From Sphingomonadales bacterium 32-65-25 (GTDB taxonomy: Bacteria > Pseudomonadota > Alphaproteobacteria > Sphingomonadales > Sphingomonadaceae), in assembly GCA_002280855.1 (NCBI GenBank), contig NCEU01000001.1:434001-498000 (forward strand): 64,000 bases of DNA. Direction: 5' to 3'. Shown here one piece after another: positions 18,862-28,622 of the stretch. Below the pieces are notes generated by a model, which saw only the letters and a list, made by a program, of their open reading frames with translations, ran no database searches and had not been told where the DNA came from. The first letter of the stretch is position 1; each line of letters starts with the position of its first letter. The position numbers and the translations under genes are program-made.

Positions 18862-18927
18862 TCCGCTCCAACGCCCGCGACGTGCTGCCGCTTGGCGGGT
18901 TGATGCCCGCGCGCTAAACCCGCCGGC

Positions 18928-19674
18928 GTGAACACCGCCGCAACCTTCGTTCTTGCCGTCGTTTCGATGGCCGCCATCATCGCCGTCCGTTACCTCGCGG
19001 TATCGGGCGGCTTTGCTTGGCTGACCCGGCAGCGCGGCGTGCAGGCCGGCCCGGCCGATCCGGCCAAGCGCCAGCGCCAGATCAGCGCCGAAATCCGCTG
19101 GTCGCTCATCTCTGCCGTGATCTACGCCATTCCCGCCGGCCTTGCCATCGAAGCCTGGCGCGGCTGGGGCCTCACCCAGATCATGGTGAGCGTGGATGGC
19201 CCCCTGCAAGCCGCTTGGGTACCCGCGTCCATCCTCACCTATCTCTTCCTGCACGATAGCTGGTTCTACTGGACCCACCGCTGGATGCACCGCCCAAGCC
19301 TGTTCAAGGCTGCCCACGCCGTCCACCACGCCAGCCGGCCGCCCACCGCCTGGGCCGCGATGAGCTTCCACCCGTGGGAGGCCATTTCCGGCGCCATCCT
19401 GATCCCGGCGCTGATGTTCATCATCCCGATCCACATCGGCGCGCTGGGCGTGGTGATGCTGATCGCCACCATCATGGGCGTCACCAACCACATGGGCTGG
19501 GAAATGTTCCCGCGTTCGTGGGTGAACGGCTGGTTCGGCCGCCACATCATCTCGGCCAGCCATCACGAGGCCCATCACCGCCACTACAACTGTAATTACG
19601 GCCTCTATTTCCGCTTCTGGGACAAGCTGTGCGGCACCGATCGCGGCCTTGCCAACTGGACCACACAGGCTTAA
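18928..19674 (+). CDS. Sterol desaturase family protein (CrtZ/ERG3-like fold)
   Basis: A 248-aa membrane di-iron hydroxylase or desaturase starting with GTG. Hydrophobic helices lie at about residues 5-25, 50-72 and 86-105. The histidine motifs are HDSWFYWTHRWMH, AHAVHHASRPP and ISASHHEAHHRHYN, close to the consensus for this superfamily. Substrate unknown; carotenoid or hopanoid modification would fit a sphingomonad but is inference. It is distinct from the 265-aa relative at 10.0 kb. The TPP riboswitch of thiC begins a few bases after its stop. Confidence 0.88.
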   Translation: MNTAATFVLAVVSMAAIIAVRYLAVSGGFAWLTRQRGVQAGPADPAKRQRQISAEIRWSLISAVIYAIPAGLAIEAWRGWGLTQIMVSVDGPLQAAWVPASILTYLFLHDSWFYWTHRWMHRPSLFKAAHAVHHASRPPTAWAAMSFHPWEAISGAILIPALMFIIPIHIGALGVVMLIATIMGVTNHMGWEMFPRSWVNGWFGRHIISASHHEAHHRHYNCNYGLYFRFWDKLCGTDRGLANWTTQA

Positions 19675-19685
19675 CTCAAACCTAG

Positions 19686-19785
19686 TCCCCGGGGTGCCGA
19701 ACCAGTTCAGATCTGGGCCGGCTGAGAGCGCAAAGGCGCAACCCGCTGAACCTGATCCGGTTGACCCCGGCGGAGGGAGGGAGCG
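19686..19785 (+). promoter_or_regulatory. TPP riboswitch (THI element) upstream of thiC
   Basis: Contains the conserved THI-box blocks in order: CCCCGGGGTGCC, GGCTGAGAG, ACCCGCTGAACCTGATCC and GGCGGAGGGA. The 5' GGGGT and 3' ACCCC segments can close the P1 helix. About 65 nt separate it from the thiC ATG, enough for a terminator or a ribosome-site sequestering hairpin, but I did not find a clear U-tract. Control at translation is therefore the more likely mode (inference). Confidence 0.95.
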
Positions 19786-19806
19786 TGAGAGCCAGAAGTG
19801 GCCTGA

Positions 19807-21693
<1,887 letters not shown>

Positions 21694-21699
21694 GAAGGG

Positions 21700-21732
21700 G
21701 GCCTACGGCGGGTAGGGGCTGAGCCCCTGCCC
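21700..21732. repeat. Dispersed intergenic repeat, copy 1 (inverted relative to copy 2)
   Basis: This segment contains the palindrome GGGGCTGAGCCCC. It is near-identical, in reverse complement, to bases 22502-22534 (GGCCTCCGGCGGGCAGGGGC on the other strand). It lies just after thiC, outside genes. Confidence 0.6.
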
Positions 21733-21785
21733 TGCAGCGAATGCTGGCCTGCGCCAGCATGACAGGGCTTTTCTGGGGCCAAGGG

Positions 21786-21809
21786 CTGCCCGAAAACAAA
21801 CGGGTGCAG
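21786..21809. repeat. Short hairpin repeat CTGCCCG-AAAACAAA-CGGGTGCAG
   Basis: Arms CCCG/CGGG and CTG/CAG enclose an A-rich loop. A nearly identical hairpin (GCCCGAAAATAAACGGGTGC) occurs at 22486-22505. Both sit in intergenic DNA next to the palindromic repeat. There is no clear U-tract, so I do not call it a terminator. Confidence 0.55.
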
Positions 21810-21929
21810 TAGTCACACCTGCTCACCGCGAAGAACGACGTTGACGCCTGCGCTGGCGGCGGTGATGCAGCGATACGCCTGAGCGTATGGCATTTTCGGC
21901 CCAGCGGCGGTTTGAGGGGAGTGTGCGCG

Positions 21930-22109
21930 GTGGGCGAGAAGTTCGAGCGGCACAAGCAGGCGTGGACGAGCGATGAAGTGGCCAAGCTACACGCGCTGGC
22001 GAAGAAGGGCATGCCCCTGCGGGCCATTGCCAAGGCACTGACCCGCAGTGAGGAATCGGTGAAGGCGCGGGCGAAGGAAGACCGGTTGGCCATTGCCAGC
22101 CTGCGGTAA
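21930..22109 (+). CDS. Small SANT/Myb-like basic protein, uncharacterised
   Basis: 59 aa from the GTG at 21930 (GAGGGGA lies 9 nt upstream). The core KQAWTSDEVAKLHALAKKGM, then LRAIAKALTRSEESVKARA, looks like a three-helix SANT or helix-turn-helix unit: a Trp at the start, an acidic turn and a basic recognition helix. It may bind DNA, but no function is assigned. It stands alone between thiC and a Lys-rich peptide gene. Other starts (TTG 21912, GTG 21921) are in frame. Confidence 0.65.
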   Translation: MGEKFERHKQAWTSDEVAKLHALAKKGMPLRAIAKALTRSEESVKARAKEDRLAIASLR

Positions 22110-22179
22110 TCGCACGGTGGCAAGGCCATGCGCTTCCCGTCAGGTGCGCCGCCGGTTCAATCGGCAGTGAAGGGGCAAA

Positions 22180-22275
22180 TCACTTGGTCGAAGGGTTGGC
22201 CTGGATCACCTTCTTGGGGGCTTCCTTCTTGGGCTTGCGGACTTCCTTGTTGGATTTTGCCTGACCTTTGGCCAT
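22180..22275 (-). CDS. Lys-rich 31-residue peptide
   Basis: A complete short reading frame starting MAKGQAKSNKEVRKPKKEAP and ending with TGA at 22180. It is preceded by AGGAGA at 7-12 nt, a strong ribosome-binding site. About a third of the residues are Lys or Arg, there is no hydrophobic segment, and it should be disordered. Similar short MAKGQ...NKE...KPKKE peptides are, to my memory, found in sphingomonads, but I give no function. It is below the usual ORF-size cut-off, so it is easily missed. Confidence 0.7.
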   Translation of the reverse strand: MAKGQAKSNKEVRKPKKEAPKKVIQANPSTK

Positions 22276-22485
22276 CGTCTGTCTCCTGAACGGACTCATG
22301 CCGTTGGCCGACTATGCGACCTTCCCGGCTCGGCGTCACCGGCCAATTGTTGGAATTGGCGTGGGGAAACCCGCGAAATGCGTCAAAACCGTCAAATAAA
22401 TCGCACAAAGTGAAATGGCCCGCACGGGTGGCGGGGTATTGTTGGCTCTTTCAAAACAGGATGGCAGGCGCGCACCGCAGGGACC

Positions 22486-22534
22486 GCCCGAAAATAAACG
22501 GGTGCAGGGACTGAGCCCCTGCCCGCCGGAGGCC
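22486..22534. repeat. Dispersed intergenic repeat, copy 2 with hairpin
   Basis: It combines the A-looped hairpin (22486-22505) with the reverse-complemented palindromic element shared with 21700-21732. The unit sits directly downstream of the ion-channel-like gene on the minus strand, so it could act as a transcript-end structure for it. Confidence 0.55.
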
Positions 22535-22548
22535 TTCTACCTACCCCT

Positions 22549-22974
22549 TTACAAATGCCCCAGCCGCCGCATTCCGGTCACGAAGAACGCCGTTGACCAG
22601 CCGAGCAGGATGACGCCGTTGATGCCTTCGATGGCCGCGACGAGGTGCCATTGCGGATCGAGTGCTTCGTCGCCGAAGCCGATGGCGGCGTAGGTTTGGG
22701 TGGAGAAATACACCGCTTCACGCAGCGTATCGAGGGCGCCGAGCTGCAGGTAGAGTGCGGCGTAGAGCCAGATTTCCAGGGCGTGGAGGACAAACAGGCC
22801 AAGCACGACCGACATGGTGAGGCCGACAGCGGCCAGCGACAGCGGCTTGATCGCCAGCTTGCGTTCTTCCAGCCTTTCATAGCGCGTCAGCCGGCCGAGG
22901 AGCAGCAGGCCAACAGCGTGAATGAACACGGTGGCCAGCACCATGACGGTAGCGATGAGCAGTTCGGTCAGCAT
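22549..22974 (-). CDS. Two-helix ion channel (K+ channel-like pore domain)
   Basis: 141 aa with N-terminal hydrophobic helix MLTELLIATVMVLATVFIHA, a second around residues 47-72, a pore-like loop with STQTYAAIGFGDEAL (about 91-105), and a final helix GINGVILLGWSTAFFVTG. IGFGD resembles the K+ selectivity filter, preceded by the usual Thr. Such proteins may be cation channels; ion selectivity is not proven. The start is ambiguous: an in-frame ATG at 23004 would add 10 residues. It is divergent from the large exported protein gene at 23116. Confidence 0.7.
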   Translation of the reverse strand: MLTELLIATVMVLATVFIHAVGLLLLGRLTRYERLEERKLAIKPLSLAAVGLTMSVVLGLFVLHALEIWLYAALYLQLGALDTLREAVYFSTQTYAAIGFGDEALDPQWHLVAAIEGINGVILLGWSTAFFVTGMRRLGHL

Positions 22975-23115
22975 TGGAGGTGCACCATGACCGATCGGTT
23001 TCATGCCGTCATCCGGCAATAGCCCGTAGTTACGCGGGATAAGCAATGCTGCGGAGTTGGCGTGGCGGGCCGGACTGATACACTCGGGCGATTGCACAAG
23101 CGTGGGGGACGGACG

Positions 23116-24453
23116 ATGCGGCGCATCCTGATGCTGACAATGGCAGCGACACTGCTGGTGCCGGTGATGGCACAGGGCCAGTCGCGCAGGCCGGCGCTCA
23201 AGCCGGCGGCAAGGCCCGCCGCCATCGTGCAGAAGGTGATCCCGCCCAAGGCGGTCTATTGGCTTTCGGCGCAGACGATGACGGGCTTTGGCATGGCAGG
23301 ACTTGGGGGCGGAAACATGCCCTCCCCCGGTGACATGATGCGCATGGCGATGAGCGGCCAGCAGCCCGGTGCCATGGCGAAATCGCTCAGCCTTGATCTG
23401 GGCGGCAAGCTGCCGGTGGCCACGCCGCCGCCGCTGGCCCGCCACCTGATCCCGGCGGGCATGAACATGGGCGACCTGCTGTTCCTGAAAAGCCCGCAGC
23501 GCGCTGCGGCCACGCCATCGGAGCCAGAGGATTATGAACCGCCCAAGGGGCGGGTGCTGCTGTTCTGGGGTTGTGGGGAAACTGCCCGCACCGGCCAGCC
23601 AGTGGTGATCGATTTTGCCAGGATGGCCGCGGGCCAGGTGCCGCCCGGGCTGTTCGCCGGCGAACGGGTGCGCATCGCCCGGCCGCCAACTTATGCCGGC
23701 TGGCCCAATCACGGCCATTGGCCCAACGATGATCGGGCCAGCCGCAGCGGTGTGCCGGCCAATGCCAGCTTGATCGGCGATCATGCGGTGCGCGGCAATT
23801 ATGTGCCCGAAATCGATTTCAGCCTGACCAAGGACTTCATGGGGGCGCTGAACCTGGATCAGAAGAAGGCGCCATCCGGTGCCATCGCCCTGAGCTGGAA
23901 CCAGTTGCCGGAAGCCACCGGGCACTTTGCCAGCTTCATGGGCGGCGAAGGCGACGACCCGGCGAAAGGCGCGACGCTGGTGTTCTGGTCATCCTCGGAA
24001 AGCCAGACCTTCATTTCGGCCCTGGGGGACTATATCGCGCCGGCTGAAGCCGCCCGGCTGGTAGGCACCAAGCAGTTGATGCCGCCCACCCAGACCAACT
24101 GCGCGATCCCCAAGGAGGTGATGGCCGCAGCGCCCAATGGGCTGGTAAGCCTGGTGGCGCATGGGCCAGAGGAGAATTTCCTGTTCCCACCGCGCCCGGC
24201 TGATCCGAAAATCGCGTGGGATCAGCAATATGCGGTGAAGGCGCGTTTCGTGGCGCGTGCCGGCGGCCCGGCCGGCATGAACATGGCCGAGATGATGGGC
24301 GGCGGCGACGAGGATCGCCCGCGCCGCAGCAACCGGCGCGGCGCCAAGCCGAAATGCGAGGATCGCTCATCTGCCGGAAGCCCCGTTGGCGGCATGATCG
24401 GCGGGCTGCTGGGCGGCCGCCGTAAGAAAACGGAGGATTGCGATCCAACCTGA
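23116..24453 (+). CDS. Uncharacterised exported protein with Met-rich and Gly/Arg-rich segments
   Basis: 445 aa with a clear signal peptide MRRILMLTMAATLLVPVMAQ cleaved before GQS. I recognise no catalytic family. Notable features are Met-rich stretches near residues 60-75 (GGGNMPSPGDMMRMAMSG) and 390-400 (GMNMAEMMGGGDED), a segment GRVLLFWGCGET near 155-166 and a parallel ATLVFWSSSE later, perhaps two related halves, and a basic Gly-rich C terminus. The Met clusters could bind metal, but that is speculation. The ATG at 23116 has GGGGGACGG upstream. It is followed by radC with a 74-bp gap. Confidence 0.7.
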   Translation: MRRILMLTMAATLLVPVMAQGQSRRPALKPAARPAAIVQKVIPPKAVYWLSAQTMTGFGMAGLGGGNMPSPGDMMRMAMSGQQPGAMAKSLSLDLGGKLPVATPPPLARHLIPAGMNMGDLLFLKSPQRAAATPSEPEDYEPPKGRVLLFWGCGETARTGQPVVIDFARMAAGQVPPGLFAGERVRIARPPTYAGWPNHGHWPNDDRASRSGVPANASLIGDHAVRGNYVPEIDFSLTKDFMGALNLDQKKAPSGAIALSWNQLPEATGHFASFMGGEGDDPAKGATLVFWSSSESQTFISALGDYIAPAEAARLVGTKQLMPPTQTNCAIPKEVMAAAPNGLVSLVAHGPEENFLFPPRPADPKIAWDQQYAVKARFVARAGGPAGMNMAEMMGGGDEDRPRRSNRRGAKPKCEDRSSAGSPVGGMIGGLLGGRRKKTEDCDPT

Positions 24454-24527
24454 AGCGCCGGCTTGGCAGAGCGCAAAGCCAGTGCAATCATGCAGTTGAT
24501 GCAAATCCAAGCGATCTTCCCCGGGCA

Positions 24528-25211
24528 ATGAGCGACGATGCCACTTCCGCGTCCGGTCACCGCGAACGGCTGCGCCAGCGCCTGCTGGCCGGAGGCGGCG
24601 ATGGCTTCCACGATTATGAGCTGCTGGAATATCTGCTGGCGCTGGCCATCCCCCGGCAGGACACCAAGCCACTGGCCAAGCGGCTGCTGGAGGAGTTCGG
24701 CAGCCTTGCGGCCCTGATTGCCGCCACGCCCGAGGAACTAAAGCGCGTCGAAGGGCTGGGTGATGGCGCAGCGGCGGCGGTCAAGTTTGTCGAGGCGGTG
24801 ATGCTGCGGGCACTGAAGACCCGCGCGCTCGATCGGCCGGTGCTGAGTGGCTGGCAGGCGCTGCTCGATTATCTGCACGCCGCGCTGGCCCAGCGCCCCA
24901 CCGAACAATTCCGGGTGATCTTTCTCAACAACCGCAACATCATGATCCGCGACGAGGTGATGAACGATGGCACGGTCAACGCCGCGCCGGTCTATCCGCG
25001 TGAGATCGTCAAGCGCGCGCTCGATCTGGGCGCGGCCGCCGTGGTGCTGGTGCACAATCACCCGTCCGGTGATCCGCAGCCCAGCCGCGATGATATCCAG
25101 ATGACCAAGGCGATCATCGAAGCCGGGCGGCATCTGGGCCTGACCGTGCATGATCACGTGATCATCGGTTCGACCGGGCATGTATCGATGCGGGCGCAGG
25201 GTTTGATCTGA
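24528..25211 (+). CDS. radC: RadC family protein (JAB/MPN+ domain)
   Basis: 227 aa. The N-terminal helical part contains YELLEYLLALAIPRQDTKPLA and a helix-hairpin-helix-like LKRVEGLGDGAAAAVKF. The C-terminal JAMM metalloprotease-like domain has HNHPSGDPQPSRDDIQMT with the His-x-His-Pro...Asp metal ligands, and a final HDHVIIGSTGHVSMRAQGLI. Historically linked to DNA repair, the real role of this family is unsettled. The start ATG at 24528 was chosen since the upstream extension (from 24438) does not resemble the family. Confidence 0.93.
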   Translation: MSDDATSASGHRERLRQRLLAGGGDGFHDYELLEYLLALAIPRQDTKPLAKRLLEEFGSLAALIAATPEELKRVEGLGDGAAAAVKFVEAVMLRALKTRALDRPVLSGWQALLDYLHAALAQRPTEQFRVIFLNNRNIMIRDEVMNDGTVNAAPVYPREIVKRALDLGAAAVVLVHNHPSGDPQPSRDDIQMTKAIIEAGRHLGLTVHDHVIIGSTGHVSMRAQGLI

Positions 25212-25286
25212 CCAATACGCAATAATAACCTTGCGCTTGAGCCGGCAAGTTCGCACTAAAGCTACTGAAGTCACTCGGGGGGCACA

Positions 25287-26738
25287 ATGCAGGCCATACC
25301 GGCCTTTGACGAGATGTTCGGCTCCGGCGAAGGCTATGACAGTCGCTCGCCGGCAGGGGTGACCCATGCCTACCGCGCCATCCGCCAGTGGCTGGCCGAC
25401 AGCCCGCCCGAACTCATGGCCGCCAGGCGCGCCCAGGCCGAACTGTTCTTCCGCCGCATCGGCATCACCTTTGCTGTTTATGGCGACGCGCAGGCCACCG
25501 AGCGGTTGATCCCGTTCGACATCGTGCCGCGCATCATCACCCGCACGGAATGGACCCGGCTGGAAAAGGGCCTGACACAGCGGGTGCGGGCGCTGAACCT
25601 GTTCCTGGCCGATATCTACGGCGCGCAGGAAATCTTGAAGGCCGGCATCTTGCCCGCGGAACTGGTGCTGATGAACCCGGCCTATTGCCTGCACATGGTG
25701 GGCCGCACCCCACCGGGTGGCGTGTGGGTGCATATTGCCGGCATCGATCTGGTCCGCACCGGCAGCGATGATTTCTATGTACTGGAGGATAACGCCCGCA
25801 CCCCGTCCGGCGTGTCGTACATGCTGGAAAACCGCGAGGTGATGCTGAAACTGGTGCCGGAACTGTTTGATCAGGTGAAGGTGGCGCCGGTTGAAACCTA
25901 TCCGGAAAAGCTGCTGGAAACACTGGCCAGCGTCTCCCCGCGCAAGCAGCGCGGTAGCAACCCCACCTGCGTGCTGCTGACGCCGGGCCAGTTCAACAGT
26001 GCCTTTTACGAACACAGTTTCCTGGCCGACAAGTTGGGCATCGAACTGGTGGAAGGCAGCGACCTGTTCGTGCGCGATGATATCGTGTTCATGCGCACCA
26101 CCGAAGGCCCGCAGCGGGTGGATGTGATCTATCGCCGGCTGGATGATGACTTCATCGATCCGCTGGTGTTCAACCCGACATCGATGCTGGGCGTGCCTGG
26201 CCTGATGGCGGCCTATGCCGCCGGCAATGTCACACTGGCCAACGCCGTGGGCACCGGCATCGCCGATGACAAGGCAATCTACAGCTACATGCCCGAGATC
26301 GTGCGCTTCTACACCGGGGAGGAGCCCATATTGGCCAATGTGCCAACCTGGCGCTGCCGCGAACCGGAAGCGCTGATGTATGTGCTGGATCACCTGCCGG
26401 AACTGGTGGTGAAGGAAGTGGATGGATCGGGCGGTTATGGCATGCTGGTCGGCCCGCATGCGTCCAAAACCACGATTGCCGCCTTTGCTGCCAAGCTGAA
26501 GGCCAATCCGGAAAAATTCATCGCCCAGCCCACGCTGGCGCTCTCCACCTGCCCCACTGCCACCGATGGCGGCGTGGCGGCCCGCCATGTCGATCTGCGG
26601 CCCTTCGTGCTGACCGGCGCGGATGGCGTGCGCATCGTGCCGGGCGGCCTGACCCGGGTTGCCATGACGGCGGGTTCGCTGGTGGTGAACTCCAGCCAGG
26701 GCGGCGGCACCAAGGACACGTGGATCATCGACGGATGA
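25287..26738 (+). CDS. Circularly permuted type-2 ATP-grasp protein (DUF404/DUF407)
   Basis: A predicted ATP-dependent carboxylate-amine ligase, 483 aa. Features of the family are RAIRQWLADSPPELM near the N terminus, WTRLEKGLTQRVRALNLFLADIYG, the substrate region GGVWVHIAGIDLVRTGSDDFYVLEDNARTP-type segment at about residues 150-178 (acidic ATP/metal residues), VKEVDGSGGYGML near 376-388, and a C-terminal VVNSSQGGGTKDTWI. It starts a four-gene operon: alpha-E protein 4 nt later, transglutaminase, then Anbu. Comparative genomics has predicted that this set makes and cleaves peptide-like bonds. No substrate is known. Confidence 0.93.
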   Translation: MQAIPAFDEMFGSGEGYDSRSPAGVTHAYRAIRQWLADSPPELMAARRAQAELFFRRIGITFAVYGDAQATERLIPFDIVPRIITRTEWTRLEKGLTQRVRALNLFLADIYGAQEILKAGILPAELVLMNPAYCLHMVGRTPPGGVWVHIAGIDLVRTGSDDFYVLEDNARTPSGVSYMLENREVMLKLVPELFDQVKVAPVETYPEKLLETLASVSPRKQRGSNPTCVLLTPGQFNSAFYEHSFLADKLGIELVEGSDLFVRDDIVFMRTTEGPQRVDVIYRRLDDDFIDPLVFNPTSMLGVPGLMAAYAAGNVTLANAVGTGIADDKAIYSYMPEIVRFYTGEEPILANVPTWRCREPEALMYVLDHLPELVVKEVDGSGGYGMLVGPHASKTTIAAFAAKLKANPEKFIAQPTLALSTCPTATDGGVAARHVDLRPFVLTGADGVRIVPGGLTRVAMTAGSLVVNSSQGGGTKDTWIIDG

Positions 26739-26742
26739 TGAC

Positions 26743-27684
26743 ATGTTAAGCCGCACCGCCGGAAACCTTTACTGGATCGGGCGCTATCTGGAGCGCGCTG
26801 ATTTCACCGCGCGCCTGATCGAGGCGACGCAGCGGCTGGCCGCCCTGCCCTCGTCCTACGGCGGCGCCTCCAACGCGTGGGAATCTGCGCTGGCCGCCGC
26901 CTGCCAGACCGATGGCTTTGCCGCCACCGGCCTTGCCCTCGACGAGCATGAGGTGACGGAATATCTCACGCTCAACGCCGCCAATTCCTCCTCCATCCGC
27001 TCCTGCCTGGAAGCCGCGCGCAACAATGCGCGGGCCGTGCGCACCGCGATGACCGAGGAAGGCTGGGAAGCGATCAACACCGCCTGGCTGGAGGTGAGCC
27101 GCTATGGCACCCATCTTTCCAGTCGCGAGACGCTGGCGCAGCTGATCGAATATGTGAAGCACGCCATCGCCGCCTTCGACGGTGCCAACTACCGCACCAT
27201 GCTGCGATCGGATGCTTTCTGGTTCACCAACCTGGGCGCTGCCATCGAACGGGCCGACAATTCGGCGCGGCTGCTGGATGTGAAATATCACCTGCTGCTG
27301 CCGCGCGATGAACCGGTGGGCGGCAGCCTTGATTATTTCCAGTGGACGACGATCCTGCGCACGGTTTCGGCGATGACCGCCTATCGCTGGGTGTATAACG
27401 ACAGTGTGAAGCCGTGGCTGGTCGCCGATCTGCTCATCTGCAACCGCCAGATCCCGCGCAGCCTGGCCTCCTGCTATGATGAGATCTTGCGCCACCTCGA
27501 TCTGCTCGCCAGCCACAGCGGCCGCCGCGGCCCGGCGCACCGGCTGGCCAGCACGGGCCACGCGCGGCTGACAGGCGGCAACATCGATGCGATCTTTGCC
27601 AGCGGCCTGCATGAATTCCTGACCCAGTTCATCGCCGACAACAACCGGCTGGGCGAAGCCGTTGCCGAACAATATCTTTTCTGA
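26743..27684 (+). CDS. Alpha-E domain protein (DUF403)
   Basis: 313 aa, almost entirely helical. The N terminus MLSRTAGNLYWIGRYLERADFTARL is the clear signature of alpha-E proteins. NNARAVRTAMTEEGWEAINTAW and FWFTNLGAAIERADNSARLLDVKYHLLL are also conserved blocks. Alpha-E proteins always travel with the circularly permuted ATP-grasp partner, and here the start is only 4 nt after its stop. Role is unknown; a scaffold or substrate carrier for the ligase is a reasonable guess. Confidence 0.93.
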   Translation: MLSRTAGNLYWIGRYLERADFTARLIEATQRLAALPSSYGGASNAWESALAAACQTDGFAATGLALDEHEVTEYLTLNAANSSSIRSCLEAARNNARAVRTAMTEEGWEAINTAWLEVSRYGTHLSSRETLAQLIEYVKHAIAAFDGANYRTMLRSDAFWFTNLGAAIERADNSARLLDVKYHLLLPRDEPVGGSLDYFQWTTILRTVSAMTAYRWVYNDSVKPWLVADLLICNRQIPRSLASCYDEILRHLDLLASHSGRRGPAHRLASTGHARLTGGNIDAIFASGLHEFLTQFIADNNRLGEAVAEQYLF

Positions 27685-27692
27685 AGGCCGTC

Positions 27693-28550
27693 ATGCGCAT
27701 CCGGGTCGATTACTCCACCATCTACGAATATGCGCAGGCCGCCAGCGACGTGCTGCAACTGCTGCGCGTGCAGCCGGCCGGGCATGATGGCCAGCATGTC
27801 GTGCACTGGCGCATCGATACCGAAGTCGATGGCCATCTGCGCCGCGGCGAGGATGCCTTTGGCAACATCACCCACATGTTTTACCCCGATGGCCCGGTGC
27901 AGCGTGTTGCCCTGCATGTGACCGGCGAGGTGGACACGATCGAAAGCCATGGCGTGCTCACCGGCAGCTATGAACGGCTGCCGCCCACCGTCTATCTGCG
28001 CCAGACCGAGCTGACCCAGCCCGATGATGCCATCAAGCAGCTGGCCCGCCAGCTTGACGTCGGCGACGCGCTGGCCAGCTGCCATCGGCTCACCGGGCTG
28101 CTGTATGACAGCATGACCTTTGATGCCGATGTCACCCACGCCCACAGCGATGCCGCCCATGCCTTCGCGATCCGGGCCGGCGTGTGCCAGGATTATGCCC
28201 ATGTTTTCCTCAGCGTGGCGCGCTGCATGGGCATCCCGGCCCGCTATGTTTCGGGCCACCTGGTGCGCGCCGATGGCTTCATCACCCAGCCGGCCGCGCA
28301 TGCGTGGGCTGAAGCGCTGATCCCCGATCTGGGTTGGGTGGCCTTTGATCCCACCAACGGCATGTGCGCGACCGAAGCCTATCTGCGCGTCGCGGTGGGG
28401 CTGGATTATCGTGATTGCGCCCCGGTGCGCGGCGCCCGGCGCGGCGGCGGCATGGAAACCATGAACGTGGCTGTCACAACCCAAGCGACTGGCCAGCATC
28501 CCGGCCTGGGCGAACTGGGCAGCCAGACCCAGGTACAGAGCCAGAGCTGA
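27693..28550 (+). CDS. Transglutaminase-like cysteine protease family protein
   Basis: 285 aa. The N-terminal beta-rich bacterial transglutaminase-like domain (about 1-90) is followed by the catalytic core. The Cys is in AGVCQDYAHVFLSVARCMGI (about residue 168), His in AAHAWAEALI and Asp in GWVAFDPTNG. Together these form the papain-like triad. The fold can cleave or form amide bonds. It is the third gene of the ATP-grasp/alpha-E/Anbu operon, 8 nt after alpha-E. The C-terminal tail is Gln/Ser-rich and low complexity. Confidence 0.94.
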   Translation: MRIRVDYSTIYEYAQAASDVLQLLRVQPAGHDGQHVVHWRIDTEVDGHLRRGEDAFGNITHMFYPDGPVQRVALHVTGEVDTIESHGVLTGSYERLPPTVYLRQTELTQPDDAIKQLARQLDVGDALASCHRLTGLLYDSMTFDADVTHAHSDAAHAFAIRAGVCQDYAHVFLSVARCMGIPARYVSGHLVRADGFITQPAAHAWAEALIPDLGWVAFDPTNGMCATEAYLRVAVGLDYRDCAPVRGARRGGGMETMNVAVTTQATGQHPGLGELGSQTQVQSQS

Positions 28551-28622
28551 AGCGCACCCCTTGCCGCTGGCCGGCAAAGCCGCCAATCTTGCGGCCGATC
28601 ACAGGAACCCGGAAAACCACTC

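Noticed and set aside
18600..18917. Plus-strand 105-codon frame around the small membrane peptide
   Set aside because: The real gene is the 54-residue hydrophobic frame at 18697-18861 in another phase, which has a consistent two-helix pattern.
24738..26756. Minus-strand 672-codon frame over radC and the ATP-grasp gene
   Set aside because: Crosses two unrelated sense genes and shows no domain, so a shadow.
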